Source of the DNA: Epiperipatus broadwayi
Lineage: Eukaryota > Onychophora > Udeonychophora > Euonychophora > Peripatidae
Reading direction: 5' to 3'
Assembly: GCA_028023455.1 (NCBI GenBank)
Contig: JAQFVV010006427.1
Coordinates: 248,001 to 312,000 of the forward strand
DNA: 64,000 bases
Part shown: one piece after another, positions 10,552-22,060 of the stretch
How the letters are laid out: each line of letters begins with the position of its first letter
How positions within the stretch are numbered: position 1 is the first letter of the stretch
Made by a program: the position numbers and the translations under genes
The notes under the pieces: generated by a model
Told to the model about the DNA's origin: nothing
Seen by the model: only the letters and a program-made list of their open reading frames with translations
Databases searched by the model: none

Positions 10552-12752
10552 ATGCCCCCCTGTTCGGAAGCCTTCAAACATGCTCCACGGGTTTGGCAGG
10601 CTTTTACTTCTCTTGTATTCTTTCTGCCGGCGGGTACCGCTGCCGGATTCCTTAGGGATTCCTCATCAGCGGGAGATCTTTGGCTTCGTGCGGGTTTCAG
10701 CGCTCGTGAATTATAGGAGCCCTTGATTCCCGACCCTGTATCTACCCAGAAAGCATTGCTTCCTTGACATTTAACAATCGGAAAAGGTCCCTCGTACAAA
10801 TTGCAGAATTTCTTGCAGATGTTTCTGCTTGCTTCGCTTACCGGTTGGGCACGCACCATGACCCAATCTCCCACTTTGAATAAATAAGGGCGATTCCCTT
10901 GCCTGTTCTTTCTCCGTTGCCCCATCTTTTGCATTGTCCGCCTTGCCCTGCTTTGGTCATTTTCCACATCTACCGGACCCTCTTCCATTCCAGGAAGGGC
11001 TGTCTTAATAAGACAAGGTATGTGGCATCCGAAATGAAGCCGGAATGGTGCTAGACCTGTTGACTCATTTACGGACCAGTTTATGAAGTTAATTATTTGC
11101 GGGGTGAGCTTGACCCACCCACGATGGTTATCCCCGGTATACGTGTGGAACAGATGCCCCAGTTCCCTCATCACCCTTTCACAAGGGTTAGACTGAGGGT
11201 TACGAATCGAGGTTAGGCAATGTTTGATCCCTTGATTCTGTATCCATTTGCGCCATTCATTAGAGGTGAATGGAGTTCCGTGGTCTGACAGGAGGACACG
11301 AGGTTTTCCTACTTCGTTGAAGTACTTGGTTTCAAGCATCTTAATCGCGAATTTGGTGTTTGCCTGGGCGATGGGGTATGCTGCCACGTGTTTCGAGAAC
11401 AAGTCGTACGCCACAATAAGATACCTTTTCCTTTTGAACGCGGGTAATGGTCCATAAAAATCAATGGCTGTTATTTCACGAGGACCTGTTGGGAGGATAG
11501 GCACTAGGTTTGCTGCATATGCACGGTTTGTGGGCTTGGTTCTCTGGCAACTTTTACATTCCCCTACTATGGCCTTCACCGAGGTGTGGATTCCAGGCCA
11601 ATAAAACCATTTCCGAATTAGGTGTTCCGTCTTTAAGGCCCCGTAATGCCCATATATCTGGTGAACATAGGCTACTAATTCATTTCTCAATTGACTCGGT
11701 ACACTGGGCTTCCAGTTCTTTGTTTCTCCACACGTTAGGGATTGAAGGATTCCATGGCATATGCGGTGTTTACTCGCGAGCTGAGGGTCCATACCCCCCT
11801 CTAATCTTTGGATCAGTGGTCCCAAGTCCTTATCTTGACGTTGCCATTCACCTAACTGTGCCAATTTTTTCTCTATCTCCTTGCTCATTTGTATGTCCAT
11901 ACTGGCGATGCATGCGTTTTCTGCCCTCATATGTTCTGCTTGTTGCCCCACCGGGTTCCGACTGAGAATGTTGGCTATGATATTATCCACCCCCTTACAA
12001 TGATGGATGGTATAGTTGTACTCTTGGAGAAGTAAACTCCACCGGATTAGTCGACTGTTGGTAAGATAGCTGTGGTTGATAAATTCTAAACTTTTGTGAT
12101 CTGTCACCACCGCTATCTCTGACCCCAGCAGGAGTGGGCGGAATTTCTGGAAGGCCCAGACAATGGCTAATGCCTCCTTCTTCGTAGCAGAATAGTTTAG
12201 CTCCGGCCCTTTTAGCAACCGGCTTATAAAATATAACACTCCCATTTTCTCTTCCTCTTGTGTTTGGGACAGAGTCGCGCCCAGCCCGTACCCACTACTG
12301 TCAGTTTGGAGTATGAACGGCTTGGTAAAGTCCGGGAATGCCAGCATGACTTGTTTGGCAAATTTCGTTTTTATGTCCTCAAATGCTTTCTCTTGCTCCT
12401 CAGCCCATTTCCACGGGATATCTTTTCTTAGCAAATGCACTAGAGGCTCAGTATGTTCGGCCATCCGTTCATGGAACCGATGGTAGAAGTTACATAGGCC
12501 CAGGAAAGAACGAACCTGTTTTCTGGACCTAGGTATAGGAAAGTCCCGGATGGCAGATATTTTGTCCGGATGGGGTTTTAGTCCTTGATGGCCCACCAAG
12601 TGCCCCAAAAATGTCACTTCTTCTTTGACTAGAGTACTCTTTCCCAAATTGACCCTGATGCTCTTGTCTTTACACTCCTTAAGGAACATTTCAACTTCCT
12701 TCTTGTGTTCTTCCACACTACTTGACGCTATCACGACGTCATCGATATACAT
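10497..12752 (-). pseudogene. Element 1 reverse transcriptase C-part, RNase H and integrase
   Basis: The 751-residue frame opens at the RT catalytic YIDD box (residues 2-5) and passes through the thumb. RNase H spans about 140-265, with acidic residues D151 (QTDSSG), E193 and D218 (TDHKS). The usual fourth Asp is Asn here (IIANILSR, about 261). Integrase follows: the zinc-binding H363, H368, C398, C401; catalytic D430 (AIDFYGPLP), D489 (LSDHG) and E524 (NPCERVMREL), with 34 residues between the second Asp and the Glu; and a C-terminal GPY/F-like motif (YEGPFPIV, about 652-659). No chromodomain is seen. The last 17 or so residues are encoded by the 3' LTR, the frame running through the polypurine tract. 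Confidence 0.9.
10552..10565 (-). other. Polypurine tract of element 1
   Basis: On the minus strand, GAACAGGGGGGCAT abuts the 3' LTR start TGTAAC. It is purine-rich with six consecutive G, as expected for the plus-strand primer. It is also read as codons by the pol frame. Confidence 0.75.
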
Positions 12753-13138
12753 CGTGGCAATTTTTTTTTAATATCTTCCGACAATGTCTGGTCAAGACAC
12801 CGTAGCAATCCCGCCCCACTGTTTATGAGGCCAAATGGCATCCTGTTGAATTGGTATGAATACCCATCGTACCGAAAGGCGGTGTACTGCCTGTCTTCCG
12901 GGTGAAGTTGAATCTGCCAATAGCTGGCAGTAAGGTCGAATGTTGAGAATACCTTCTTTCCCTTGAATTTTCCCAACAACTCATGCATGGGTGGAGGAAT
13001 GGTACAATCGGGAATTGTCGCCCGATTCAGCTGCCGCGCATCAAGACATATTCTAATCGCACCGTTCTTCTTTTTCACCACCACCAATGGGTTGCAAAAT
13101 GGGGATGAGCATTTAGAAATGATGCCCCAATCCACCAT
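12731..13138 (-). pseudogene. Element 1 reverse transcriptase, fingers and palm N-terminal part
   Basis: This 135-residue segment continues the gag-protease frame after its TGA. It carries reverse transcriptase boxes in order: RICLDARQLNR (about 28-38), FSTFDLTASYWQI with the first catalytic Asp (about 64-76), and FNRMPFGLINSGA (about 97-109). The frame is lost at a 9-base A-run (a T-run at about 12,763-12,771 on the plus strand), and the catalytic YIDD box lies in the next frame just downstream. Because the break falls inside the folded palm domain it looks like a disabling indel or an assembly error, not programmed frameshifting. Confidence 0.88.
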
Positions 13139-13153
13139 TTGCTCTATTTGTCT

Positions 13154-14392
13154 TCAGACCTCCTCTCGGTATTGGTAAGGGACCGGGTATGATCGTGACT
13201 GAAATGGTTGGTTCTCCCTAAGTTTGATTGTCTGCTCGAATCCCTGTATCGTTCCGGGCACCTCTGAAAACACCTCCCTATATTTTTTTAGTATTTGCCC
13301 GAAAGCCCTCGCTTTGTCTTCGCCAACCATCCTAATCTCTTTAACTTTTTCTTCCATCATCTCCTCTACTTCTTCTACCTCCTTGATCCCTATAGATCCA
13401 CACCAGTTGGTTGTGAGGAACTTGATGGGTGTCCCTTTACATCTGAATTCCCCTCTGCAAAAATCCAACGTACATTGGTTCTTATGAAGGAAGTCCACCC
13501 CCACTAATACCTCATGTATTAACCCCTTCATGACCAGAAACACATGTGGAATCACTTCCTCACCAATCTGTAGATCCACCCAGACTTGTCTGGGTTCTAT
13601 TTTCGCTCTTTTGTTGTTGGCCATCCTAACCTGTATAGCTTTTATGGGTAGTGTCTTGATGTCTGGTTGTTTCTCCCTCATCTGCCAGTATATCTTTTCT
13701 GATAATACTGAAATTTGACTTCCTGAGTCAATGACCACCTCTACTTGGGTTTCTGCAATGCGTGCTTCCACTTTAGGGCATGTTTGGTTGGTGTAGTTGG
13801 GGGCTCTGTCTTCATCATCACAAACCAGATTTCCCACCCATCTATCTTCCACGCTCTTATGTTTCTTCTCTTCCATCTCTCTTCGCCACTGGCTGCACAC
13901 TATTTGTTCAAGTGCCCAGTCCACATCTCGAGCTAGCCCCCTTTTGGCGGTCCTGGCTATGGCGGCCATGTCAGGTGGCACATTCCTACACACTATGCCC
14001 ACGATCTGTCCTTCTGACAGTTTTAGCATCTCCAATTCTCGCAGTCGAGCCACTTGTCGCCTGAAGAAGTATATATACTCATCGTGTGGCTCCCCAAATC
14101 TCTGTCTACTTATTTCATTGAATATATATTCTTGGATTTCTATATTCCAAAAAGCTTGTTTGAGAGCTCTTTCGTACCCCTCAAATGCTCCCGGTTGCTC
14201 ACTCAATGCCTCCCACCATCTTTGGGCATGTTCCTGTAGGTGGCTTGCTGCAATTATCACTTTGTCCTCTTCCTCTGCGGGGTACCTGCAGAAATATCTT
14301 TTTAGACTGCGGATATGTTCCCCAGGGGATTCCCACATCTTCCCCGAAAATCTCTGAATCCTAATTGCCTCATTACTTATATTATTCTCCAT
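13154..14392 (-). pseudogene. Element 1 gag and aspartic protease (first part of the polyprotein)
   Basis: This is a 412-residue frame. Residues 1 to about 200 form a short gag with the retrotransposon-gag pattern: HLQEHAQRWW at 51-60, then an FW at 81-82 and LSEGQIVGIVCRNVP at 125-139. There is no CCHC zinc knuckle before the protease. The protease follows, with the catalytic VVIDSGS (Asp at about 222) and the later LVGVDFL flap-side motif at about 296-302. The last 50 residues begin the reverse transcriptase (SYPVPYQYREEV). The frame then meets an in-frame TGA and the next segment continues in the same frame, so this is one polyprotein interrupted by a stop. The ATG lies about 700 bp after the primer-binding site. 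Confidence 0.88.
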
Positions 14393-14857
14393 TACTGTTT
14401 ATCAATCTCCCTTCACTTGACTGGCTTTGATTACCCTACCCCCATCCAGTGCTGTTGCTTTCATTCTTTTTACTCTATAATGCTACGCTTTCATGTGCCG
14501 TTACATATTCGTATTTCCCATTCATAAGCTTTGAAATTTCCAATTCATGGCTTTATCATCGCAAATCCCACCAAGAGAAGAAAAAAAATATTTATAATTG
14601 CGTATGAGTTCGCGTATGGTTTATGCGCCTCTATTATCATTACACGTTGCCTAATTTCCCTCTCTTTTATTATCGATCTATGCTGACTTTCTTCTGAATT
14701 CAACTAAAACGCTCTATTTAGACCTCTGAAAACCATTAGGGTTAGCGGTAGTTTTTATTAATAACTCAGATAACGTATAAAAATATATATATATTCATTT
14801 CCAGCGTATTAATACGGCTCAGTGTTATTGCTCTAACATATATATTCCAGTCGTCTC

Positions 14858-14930
14858 TTTTTTTTTTTTTCCTTTTTTTTTTTTTTAAAAAAAATTTTAC
14901 ATAAAAAAAAAAAATTTTTAAATCATTCGC
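14858..14930 (-). other. Homopolymer T/A tract in the element 1 leader
   Basis: Between primer-binding site and gag, long T-runs and A-runs alternate and could fold back on each other as a hairpin. A comparable T13/A11 tract occupies the same place in element 3 (59,245-59,268). Confidence 0.7.
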
Positions 14931-15099
14931 CGTTTTTCTTTTCTTTAACCTCATAAAATGCGTGAAAGTATCGGATTTTTGTTTACTATATCGACTTCGT
15001 GTCAAATCCACTGGTCGTTGCGCCCTCTTTTATTTGAACCTTCTACTATATTCCTATTCCCCATCGCTCTCCAGAGGCCCCACAGTTGCGGCGTCCAGT

Positions 15100-16845
15100 T
15101 ATAACGAACCGCTTTGCCCGCTGAAGGGTCGTATTAATAAATTCATAAAAAGGGCTATGGTTACCTTGAGATTTAACCTTATATATATATATTCTCCCCT
15201 ATCTGCATGATACCCCGGGCATATTTATGGATAGCGTATTTGCTTCCAAGCGCCAAACCTATTTGCGGTGAACAAATAAGAATTACACCGCGGTGCACTA
15301 TTGATGCAGAATATACCCCGATAGCGGCTCGATAGATATTTACTATCGAGTTACCTTTCCCTGTAATAAAAAGGGGGGGGTTGTTAAGTAGCCTAGCTCA
15401 TCTCAGGGGGTGGTGGTCATTAGACCGTGGACGGGAACTGTGGATTCCGACACTACTTTCTTTTAACTTAAGGTGGATTAATATCCGTAATTAAATTTCT
15501 GTCTATCTGAGGAAACAACGTTTATAGAAATCCAAGCTTATCGATTAGATTTTCTCTGCGCCAAGGGGAATTCCCGTTTAATTTCAGAGGAGTGCGCTCG
15601 CTACCCTATACTAAGTTTCTCTACGCCGGTTATTCAAGGTAGAGTATACGTTTTACATTAATTACGAAATCTTTAGCTCTATAACTATGAATCTTATTAA
15701 ACTAACATAAATAAAAAAGTAAAAAGAAAATATTCAAGGATATTCATAACATAAAATAATTTATTATAAAATAAAAATGTTAGGATTTATTTAATTGACC
15801 CGCCATTATTCACAACTCGTGCTTCATAGAATGTCAAGCATACACACACATATGTACAGATTAAACGTATTATTCTTTGGATCTTTATATGCAACACAAA
15901 ATACATTATTAATGTTCGTTTGCTAAATTGCTTCCATGGACTTTGTAGTTTGAAAGTTTTATTGAAACACATTTTAAATATAGAGAATTTAATTTATTTC
16001 AAAGTTCCGATGGATGACGCAATCCGTTTAAGACTCGGATTGTGTTTTAATAGCAAATCAATAAGCAAATGATATAGTTCACGTTACCTTAACATTCCCG
16101 GGAATTTAGGCATTTCAAAGGCATATGTTTTTACGATGTCAATGGTTTTAGAACTGGATGATCTCATAGTTATTCTTTCCCGTAGCTATCATTGTTCCTT
16201 GCCGTCGATGACCGGAATTCGGCGTTCTTTAGCTATCTTCTTTGCAGCACCTTCTGGATCATGGGGCAGGCCTTCATCGCCTGTCAAGTTGAGGTTTTTA
16301 CCCCACTCGATGCATGATATGTTTTTGTTCTTATTAGCTCTCTGGACCCATGCAAGAAGAAGGATATCCCCTGGCTGTTTCCTTTTATATCCCCCCTCTT
16401 CTCGTCCTTTCACGTCCGTTTCCGTGATTCCATCCCTCGAAATTCCCTGGTTGCGTCATCCAACCGGACTATGACTACGTCATCACGGTCGCCATTGTAT
16501 TAAAACCTGCATTTGTATTTTAGAAAGATCTCATTTTGCTTTAACTGGCCATCTACTTGAAATATATTAATCATGCACATATATACTCGCATGCCACAAA
16601 CACTCCAATAAAGCATGAGTTTTACGATGTTTTTTCCCCCTTTTAAAATTAAACAAATAACAACTAGCTACAAATAAATATACGAATAACATACTGTTAA
16701 TATTGAAATATTCACACCACCATTTAATATTAGTATTTACAATTATTAATAACTTTATTAGTTAATAGTGTTAGTAATATCTATATCCATTTATCTTGTA
16801 ACTTTTGGCGGACCATTGGCTCTCCTCAGTCCGCACCTTGTTACA
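15100..16845 (-). repeat. 5' LTR of element 1
   Basis: This 1,746-bp copy of 8,802-10,551 drives the element in the minus direction. Its hairpin end is at 16,797-16,845 and its GGGAATTCCC palindrome at 15,566-15,575. Directly downstream in the element (15,098-15,099 as spacer, then 15,097 downward) is the primer-binding site beginning TGGACGCC. I could not assign it to a particular tRNA. Confidence 0.93.
16381..16485 (-). promoter_or_regulatory. TATA box and CRE/ATF-like sites in the 5' LTR
   Basis: On the minus strand a TATAAAAGG box (16,381-16,390) lies about 460 bp inside the LTR. Two TGACG-type sites, TGACGCAA and TGACGTAG, lie just upstream of it (to its right in window coordinates, roughly 16,450-16,485). 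The same sites occur in the 3' LTR: TATA at 10,087-10,096 and TGACGTA at 10,182-10,188. TGACGTA is the ATF/CREB core. This is the likely core promoter of the element; use is inferred. Confidence 0.55.
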
Positions 16846-16849
16846 ATAT

Positions 16850-19800
16850 GAACAATTCTACAATGTTTCAATCATTAAAAAATAATCATATTCTTATTTC
16901 TTTATTAATTATTTTAAATTTTACAAGTAATGAGAAACTACTCATTCATATAAGCAATGAGGATTGTCAATTCCTCAACAAACTTTGTGATAAATGCTTA
17001 GCTAGAGAAAGCATTTAAAATATCTCAGTCAGGACCCCCCAACCTCTGACCATGGTTTCATGCTCTGGGACTCCTCTATGACTCTTATTTTTACTCATCC
17101 ATATATATTTAATAATGAATAACACGCATTGTTTGAGTGATAATTAATCCTATCAAATTGGTCTACTAAAATTTTAAAATAAAATACATTTCTTAATTAA
17201 ATTTCATAAATATATTTTTATATAACAAAGAGTATGATACAGTTTATTTAAAACAAGTGAATATTGATTACTTTAATCCATACTTTATTGTTTAAATAGC
17301 TAAAGGCATTGTTCTAGATTATTTGTAAAACTTTTTTAAGTATTTAAATTCCTAAAGTAATAATTTAAGTAATTAGAATTTTAAAAAAAACTGAAAATAT
17401 TATAAACATCATTAAGTTTATTGATTATTATAATAAATGAACTTACTTATTACTTTAAAAAACAGTATATTATTTAAAAAAAAAAAAACTAGTAATGAAC
17501 TAAAATATTTCTAAATATGGAAATAAAAGCTAGATTTAAACACATATTACTTTTGTAAGTTTGTTTTTGATATATTTTAATTATATTTAATAAGAGATCA
17601 TTTCTAAAATCATCAAACACTGATGACGATTAGTTAACTACCTTATGTCTGCTTTGATTTTAATCAAGTTGGCTAAAAAAATGATAATTTTTATGTAATC
17701 GTAGTGAATTTATGCCCATTTTAAAGCTTAAATACCGTAAGATCCTGCCCTCACTAGAATTATTTTACAAGTAAAAAATCAATAATATTTCAATTTGAAG
17801 CTAGAACAATAGGAGAAGGTGGACTTTCCAATGTGCTGATTCGTTGTTTCTCATTTTGAACAAAAGGGAGTGCTTGTCAACAATTTTGACAGCTGGTTTT
17901 GATTTTCAAAATTAAAATGAATATTTTAGAGTATTGTTTTACATATTATAAATTATTTTGATAAAATATGCAGAAAATCTAATTATTTTAGAAGAGTAGT
18001 TAAGATTTTAGTAAAAATCCTTTACTTTTACATGAACGTATATTGAGAAAGAAACCAATGACATATGCAGCAGTTTCTAATAGGGTATGAACATTCTTTT
18101 TAACTTCTCTACTACAGAATATTTTTATAATTATAAATATAAATTTATTTTTGAAAAAACTTTCATTCACTTTCATAATCTGACAAATTATTAATTTGCT
18201 TTTTACAAACAAAACTAAAATAAATACAATATTAAAAGACAAATATATTTTTACTACTGATTTTGTAATTGACCAATCAAAAGTTTAAAGTTTTAACTCA
18301 CTCAATCAACCAAAATTTTTGATGGCACAAAGGTTAAAGGTTAATGAAACATATCAGAATATTTTTTTAAAAAAGTAGCTTTTTATAAAATTGCTATTGT
18401 CTATGGAGATTGAAGAAACTAATACTGTCATTGTCACAAATAGATTTATAACTTCTCTGATAAAGTCAAAGTTTATATAAAAATAATTTATAATTCCAAT
18501 ATGTAATTAAGAATCTTTTATTTCATTTAGTTTATAATTTTATTTTTATTAAATTGTTGTCAAAACTCTAATTAGACTATTATAAATTTTTAATATTTTT
18601 ATAATAATAACAAATTGAATATTCAATTCATCAATTATACAAGTATTATTTTTCTAAATTCATGGTTTTCTTTCTTTTATTCTAAAATCAGTGATATAGA
18701 AATACATGTTATCTTTTTAATGGATCATTTGTTCTTGAAATTGTAATTTTTCACATCTATTGTTGACAAATCATGGTTTTAATGTAATATTTTTGCATAA
18801 TGGATGTTTTATTTTAAATCTAAAACAATATATTATGCATATATACATATTATAAGTAGCCTTCCAGGTATAGAATAAAATTTCATTACTTAATTTTTTA
18901 TAAATTCTAATATATAAAATAATTTTACAGTTTTTTATTTTAATTTTATTTCTCCTAAATAATTGATATTGAATCGGAATCAAAGTAAAAACTTCTTGAC
19001 TCATACTTTTCTTCTAAATAATGCTTTAATTATAATCACTAATGAAGAACATGAGAATTAAATTTGTGGCAGGTGTTTCAGCTGGCAAGAATTGTATGTT
19101 TAGAAAGCCCTATTTAAAGATTGCCTCTAAAAACCATAAAAGTGGAAGGGACCTAAAAATATTCCAGAATGGTCTGTCTTACAAAGTCTAAGTTGTTATT
19201 TATAGTAAATTATCCATTGTGGAAATAATATCAGTAGTAGTAGTAAAAAAGTAGGCAGTGATGGCATTAAAGATTTTCCACTAAATATAGGTACACAAAC
19301 TTTTTAAGACTAGAATAGAAGATTACATTTAGGAGATGTCAACATTTAAAATCAATATAGATTTTTTTAGTAAAACCTATCTTTCAGGTGAAGAAAGTTT
19401 AAAACAATAGGTCAATGACTATAAGTGTTTTGGAATAGGAGAACAATCAATGAGAAAAAAGCATGATATTGGATTTTCTGTAAAGTCTAATTTACTATTA
19501 TTTATTCTTGGAATTTCTCAAAGTATCATCAAAAGCTAATGGTAGTAAATCTTGCTTTGCATAATGGTAATAGAATTCATTTTATTAGTGATTATGCTTT
19601 AACCTTAGATTCAGAAATTTAAGGAAAGAAACCTTTTACTCTTTGCTGGATAGTATTATTATATAAATACCATTAAAGATATTTTTTGTGTGCGTTTGAA
19701 GACTTTAATTCAAGTGTTGGTATAAATAGTAGACTTTATCCAAAATTGTTGGAAATAATTGTATTCATGATATAAATTCAAATAGACTGTCATTATTGAT

Positions 19801-20879
19801 TTTTTTTTATTATCACTTTACTAAACAATAAAAATGACTCTAAAGGAGCAAGAATACATCCCTACTCAAAATAATGGCATTTAGTATATTATATTGTAAT
19901 TAGAAAACAAAATATAAGAAATTTATTTTATTTGAATACTGACAATTACAGATTGTTGGACAGCTCATAGATTAATACAGTCCAAAAAAATGAATTTATT
20001 TCAGTCATATTCATAAAAAAGATTATTTTAAATATATGAACTACATGCACTAAATTTCAACAACTATTAAAATTGTTAAATTGAATAGCTATGATTATCA
20101 TATTACTGAAACAAAGTTCTTTTAAGAAATGTGTTATAAAAATACAAAAAATTATCTATTTTGGGGTTAATTAAAAAAAAGAAACCATTACTTGTTTTCT
20201 GAGAATAATCTTAATATTACTAATTTTCTTAGAAGAATAATAAATTACATTTAGAACTTCATATAAATGTAGTGATCTGAAAGCAGAAGTTCAACAATGA
20301 ACAATACAGATTAATAATTTGGATTAAAACTGCAAAGAAGATATAGACATTTACTGGTCATGATCATTCTAGCTCTTTTTTGATGTACTGAAAGTAACAT
20401 ATTTATTAATCCAATAATAGCACTGTATTATGACAACCATGATATTTGAATAGGTCAAATGAGTATTATGATTATTTTTTGAATAATGATACAATAATTG
20501 AGATGATGATTTTTAATGATACATTTCATTTTTATCTACTCATTTTAATATGAACAAGATCTTTAGATAAATAAAGATTATCAGTTCTTTGTAATCTTAG
20601 AAATGTAAATACTTGATATCATGACAATTAAATACTTTGAAAAGTTTTAAAATAGATATGTTAGCTTAAAAAATAATTGAGATTTTAGGAATATGTGGAC
20701 TCATGAAGTTATATTACCTAATCTATTTTTTTAATATAAAAGGAATATACAACATTGCATAATTAAGGATTTTGTTGTCGATGTTGCTACCATTCATGAA
20801 TGAAAGGTTATTGAATATTCCACATAATTTTAGGGAATCAAGATGCATGCATTTTCTTGCTACATAAATACAGGAAAAG
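16850..20879. other. AT-rich intergenic DNA, no gene recognised
   Basis: No supported coding frame, SINE or paired repeat. Short open frames at 18,000-18,242 and 18,771-19,004 have simple AT-driven composition and no motif. Confidence 0.6.
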
Positions 20880-22060
20880 TTTCAGGAAAAAAAGTTTTTA
20901 TATATTGCTTTTATTGATTTGGTCAAGGCATTTGATTCAGTGAATAGGAAAAATCTGTGGAATTGTTTATTAGTTGATTGTTCAGCAAAATGTATTTGTA
21001 TTCTATAGCTTCTAAATGATGTAATAAGAGAAAGTATTGTTACTACAAATGGGAAATCTGAAGCATTTAAATAAAAACTAGTGTTAAACAAGACTGTTTT
21101 AACATAATTATTTTATTTCTATGACAGTGGGTCTTGGTATTAGTTATAGTTGGTTTAATAAAACAGGGATCACGATGTAGCACAGGCTTGTTGATAAAAT
21201 TTTTAATTTAAACTAATTAAAAACAAAAAGAAGCACTTTTACTTTTTTAATTTGATTTTCAGTAGGTTGATAACTGGGATAAATTTCCAGTTCAAAAGAT
21301 GATTACATAATGTACTTAATTTTTTGAATGCAACATTTAAAGATCTTTATTTAATAATTAATATTAGTAAAAATTATGTTATTTATCAGACAGTAGTAAA
21401 AGAAAAATCCTCAAAAACTTTTGATTTAGATAATTATCAACTTGAGAATGTAAACCAATTTAAATATCTTAATAGTTTTATAAGTAGAAAAGTGGACTTT
21501 GATGTTGAAGTACAATCTCAAATGTGCTGCTGCCGCTTTGATTAAGTTAAAAAATAAAGTATTTCATTCTAAGGAAGTAACTATTGTAACTAAATTAAGT
21601 ATTAATAAAGCAAATATCCTATTGATGCAATACAAAAGCATTAGTAAAGGTTTTATTTAATATTATGTAAAATTTTAATAACATAACGGCAAGATCATAA
21701 AATCAATCAATATTTTTTCATCTCTATGGATATGATACTGTAGAGACCACCATAATACAATCATCTCCTCATTAAAATAGATATACAAAACAAATGAATA
21801 ATGCAAGATTTCTTAAAAAGGTGTTTTATGGTAAACTTGAGCATGGTTCCTGTGAGAAAGGTGGATATCTCCAATACTATTAGTATTACCGCAATGAGAA
21901 ATGTAAAAATAGGGCAAAGAAAAAATACATTGAGAGACACAATTTAATATGGTATCAAAATATTTTAGAAAGAAAAGGCTTTTACAAAAATAATTAAAAG
22001 ATAGTGAGGTCGAATTTTTTATCTCATAATAAACTATTATATTTTTGTTAATGTACACAG
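20880..22060 (+). pseudogene. RTE-type LINE remnant (reverse transcriptase palm to C-terminal region)
   Basis: Translated plus-strand fragments appear in the order expected for an RTE-type non-LTR retrotransposon. The first (20,900-20,950) has YIAFIDLVKAFDSVNRKNLW, the palm box with the first catalytic Asp. The second (21,324-21,545) has INISKNYVIYQ and DNYQLENVNQFKYL, the post-palm segment. The third (about 21,545-21,600) continues with Lys-rich residues. The fourth (about 21,805-21,870) has FLKKVFYGKLEHGSCEKGG, near the C-terminus of such proteins. Frames shift between pieces and there are many stops. The FADD-type box expected between the first two fragments is not intact. It is an old, dead copy. 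It may belong to the same family as the fragment at 3.9-4.3 kb, but the two do not overlap in protein coordinates. Confidence 0.72.

Larger units (their letters stand above)
8802..16845 (-). mobile_element. Complete Ty3/gypsy LTR retrotransposon (element 1)
   Basis: Two direct LTRs flank a 4.5-kb interior, all on the minus strand. The target duplication is ATAT (8,798-8,801 and 16,846-16,849). In element orientation each LTR starts TGTAAC and ends GTTATA. After a 2-nt gap the 5' LTR is followed by a TGG-initial primer-binding site (15,097 downward). A polypurine tract with six G lies just before the 3' LTR. The interior encodes gag, aspartic protease, reverse transcriptase, RNase H and integrase in that order. 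This order, with integrase last, defines Ty3/gypsy. The LTRs differ at about a dozen positions plus indels, so the insertion is recent, yet the polyprotein frame has one in-frame stop and one frameshift. There is no envelope frame. Confidence 0.93.

Noticed and set aside
12760-12774. Programmed frameshift signal in element 1 pol
   Set aside because: The A-run lies inside the reverse transcriptase palm, between catalytic boxes, where a frameshift would not separate functional proteins. An indel or sequencing error is simpler.
13797-14357. 186-codon plus frame antisense to gag
   Set aside because: It is a shadow of the real minus-strand gag; it has no start context or motif of its own.
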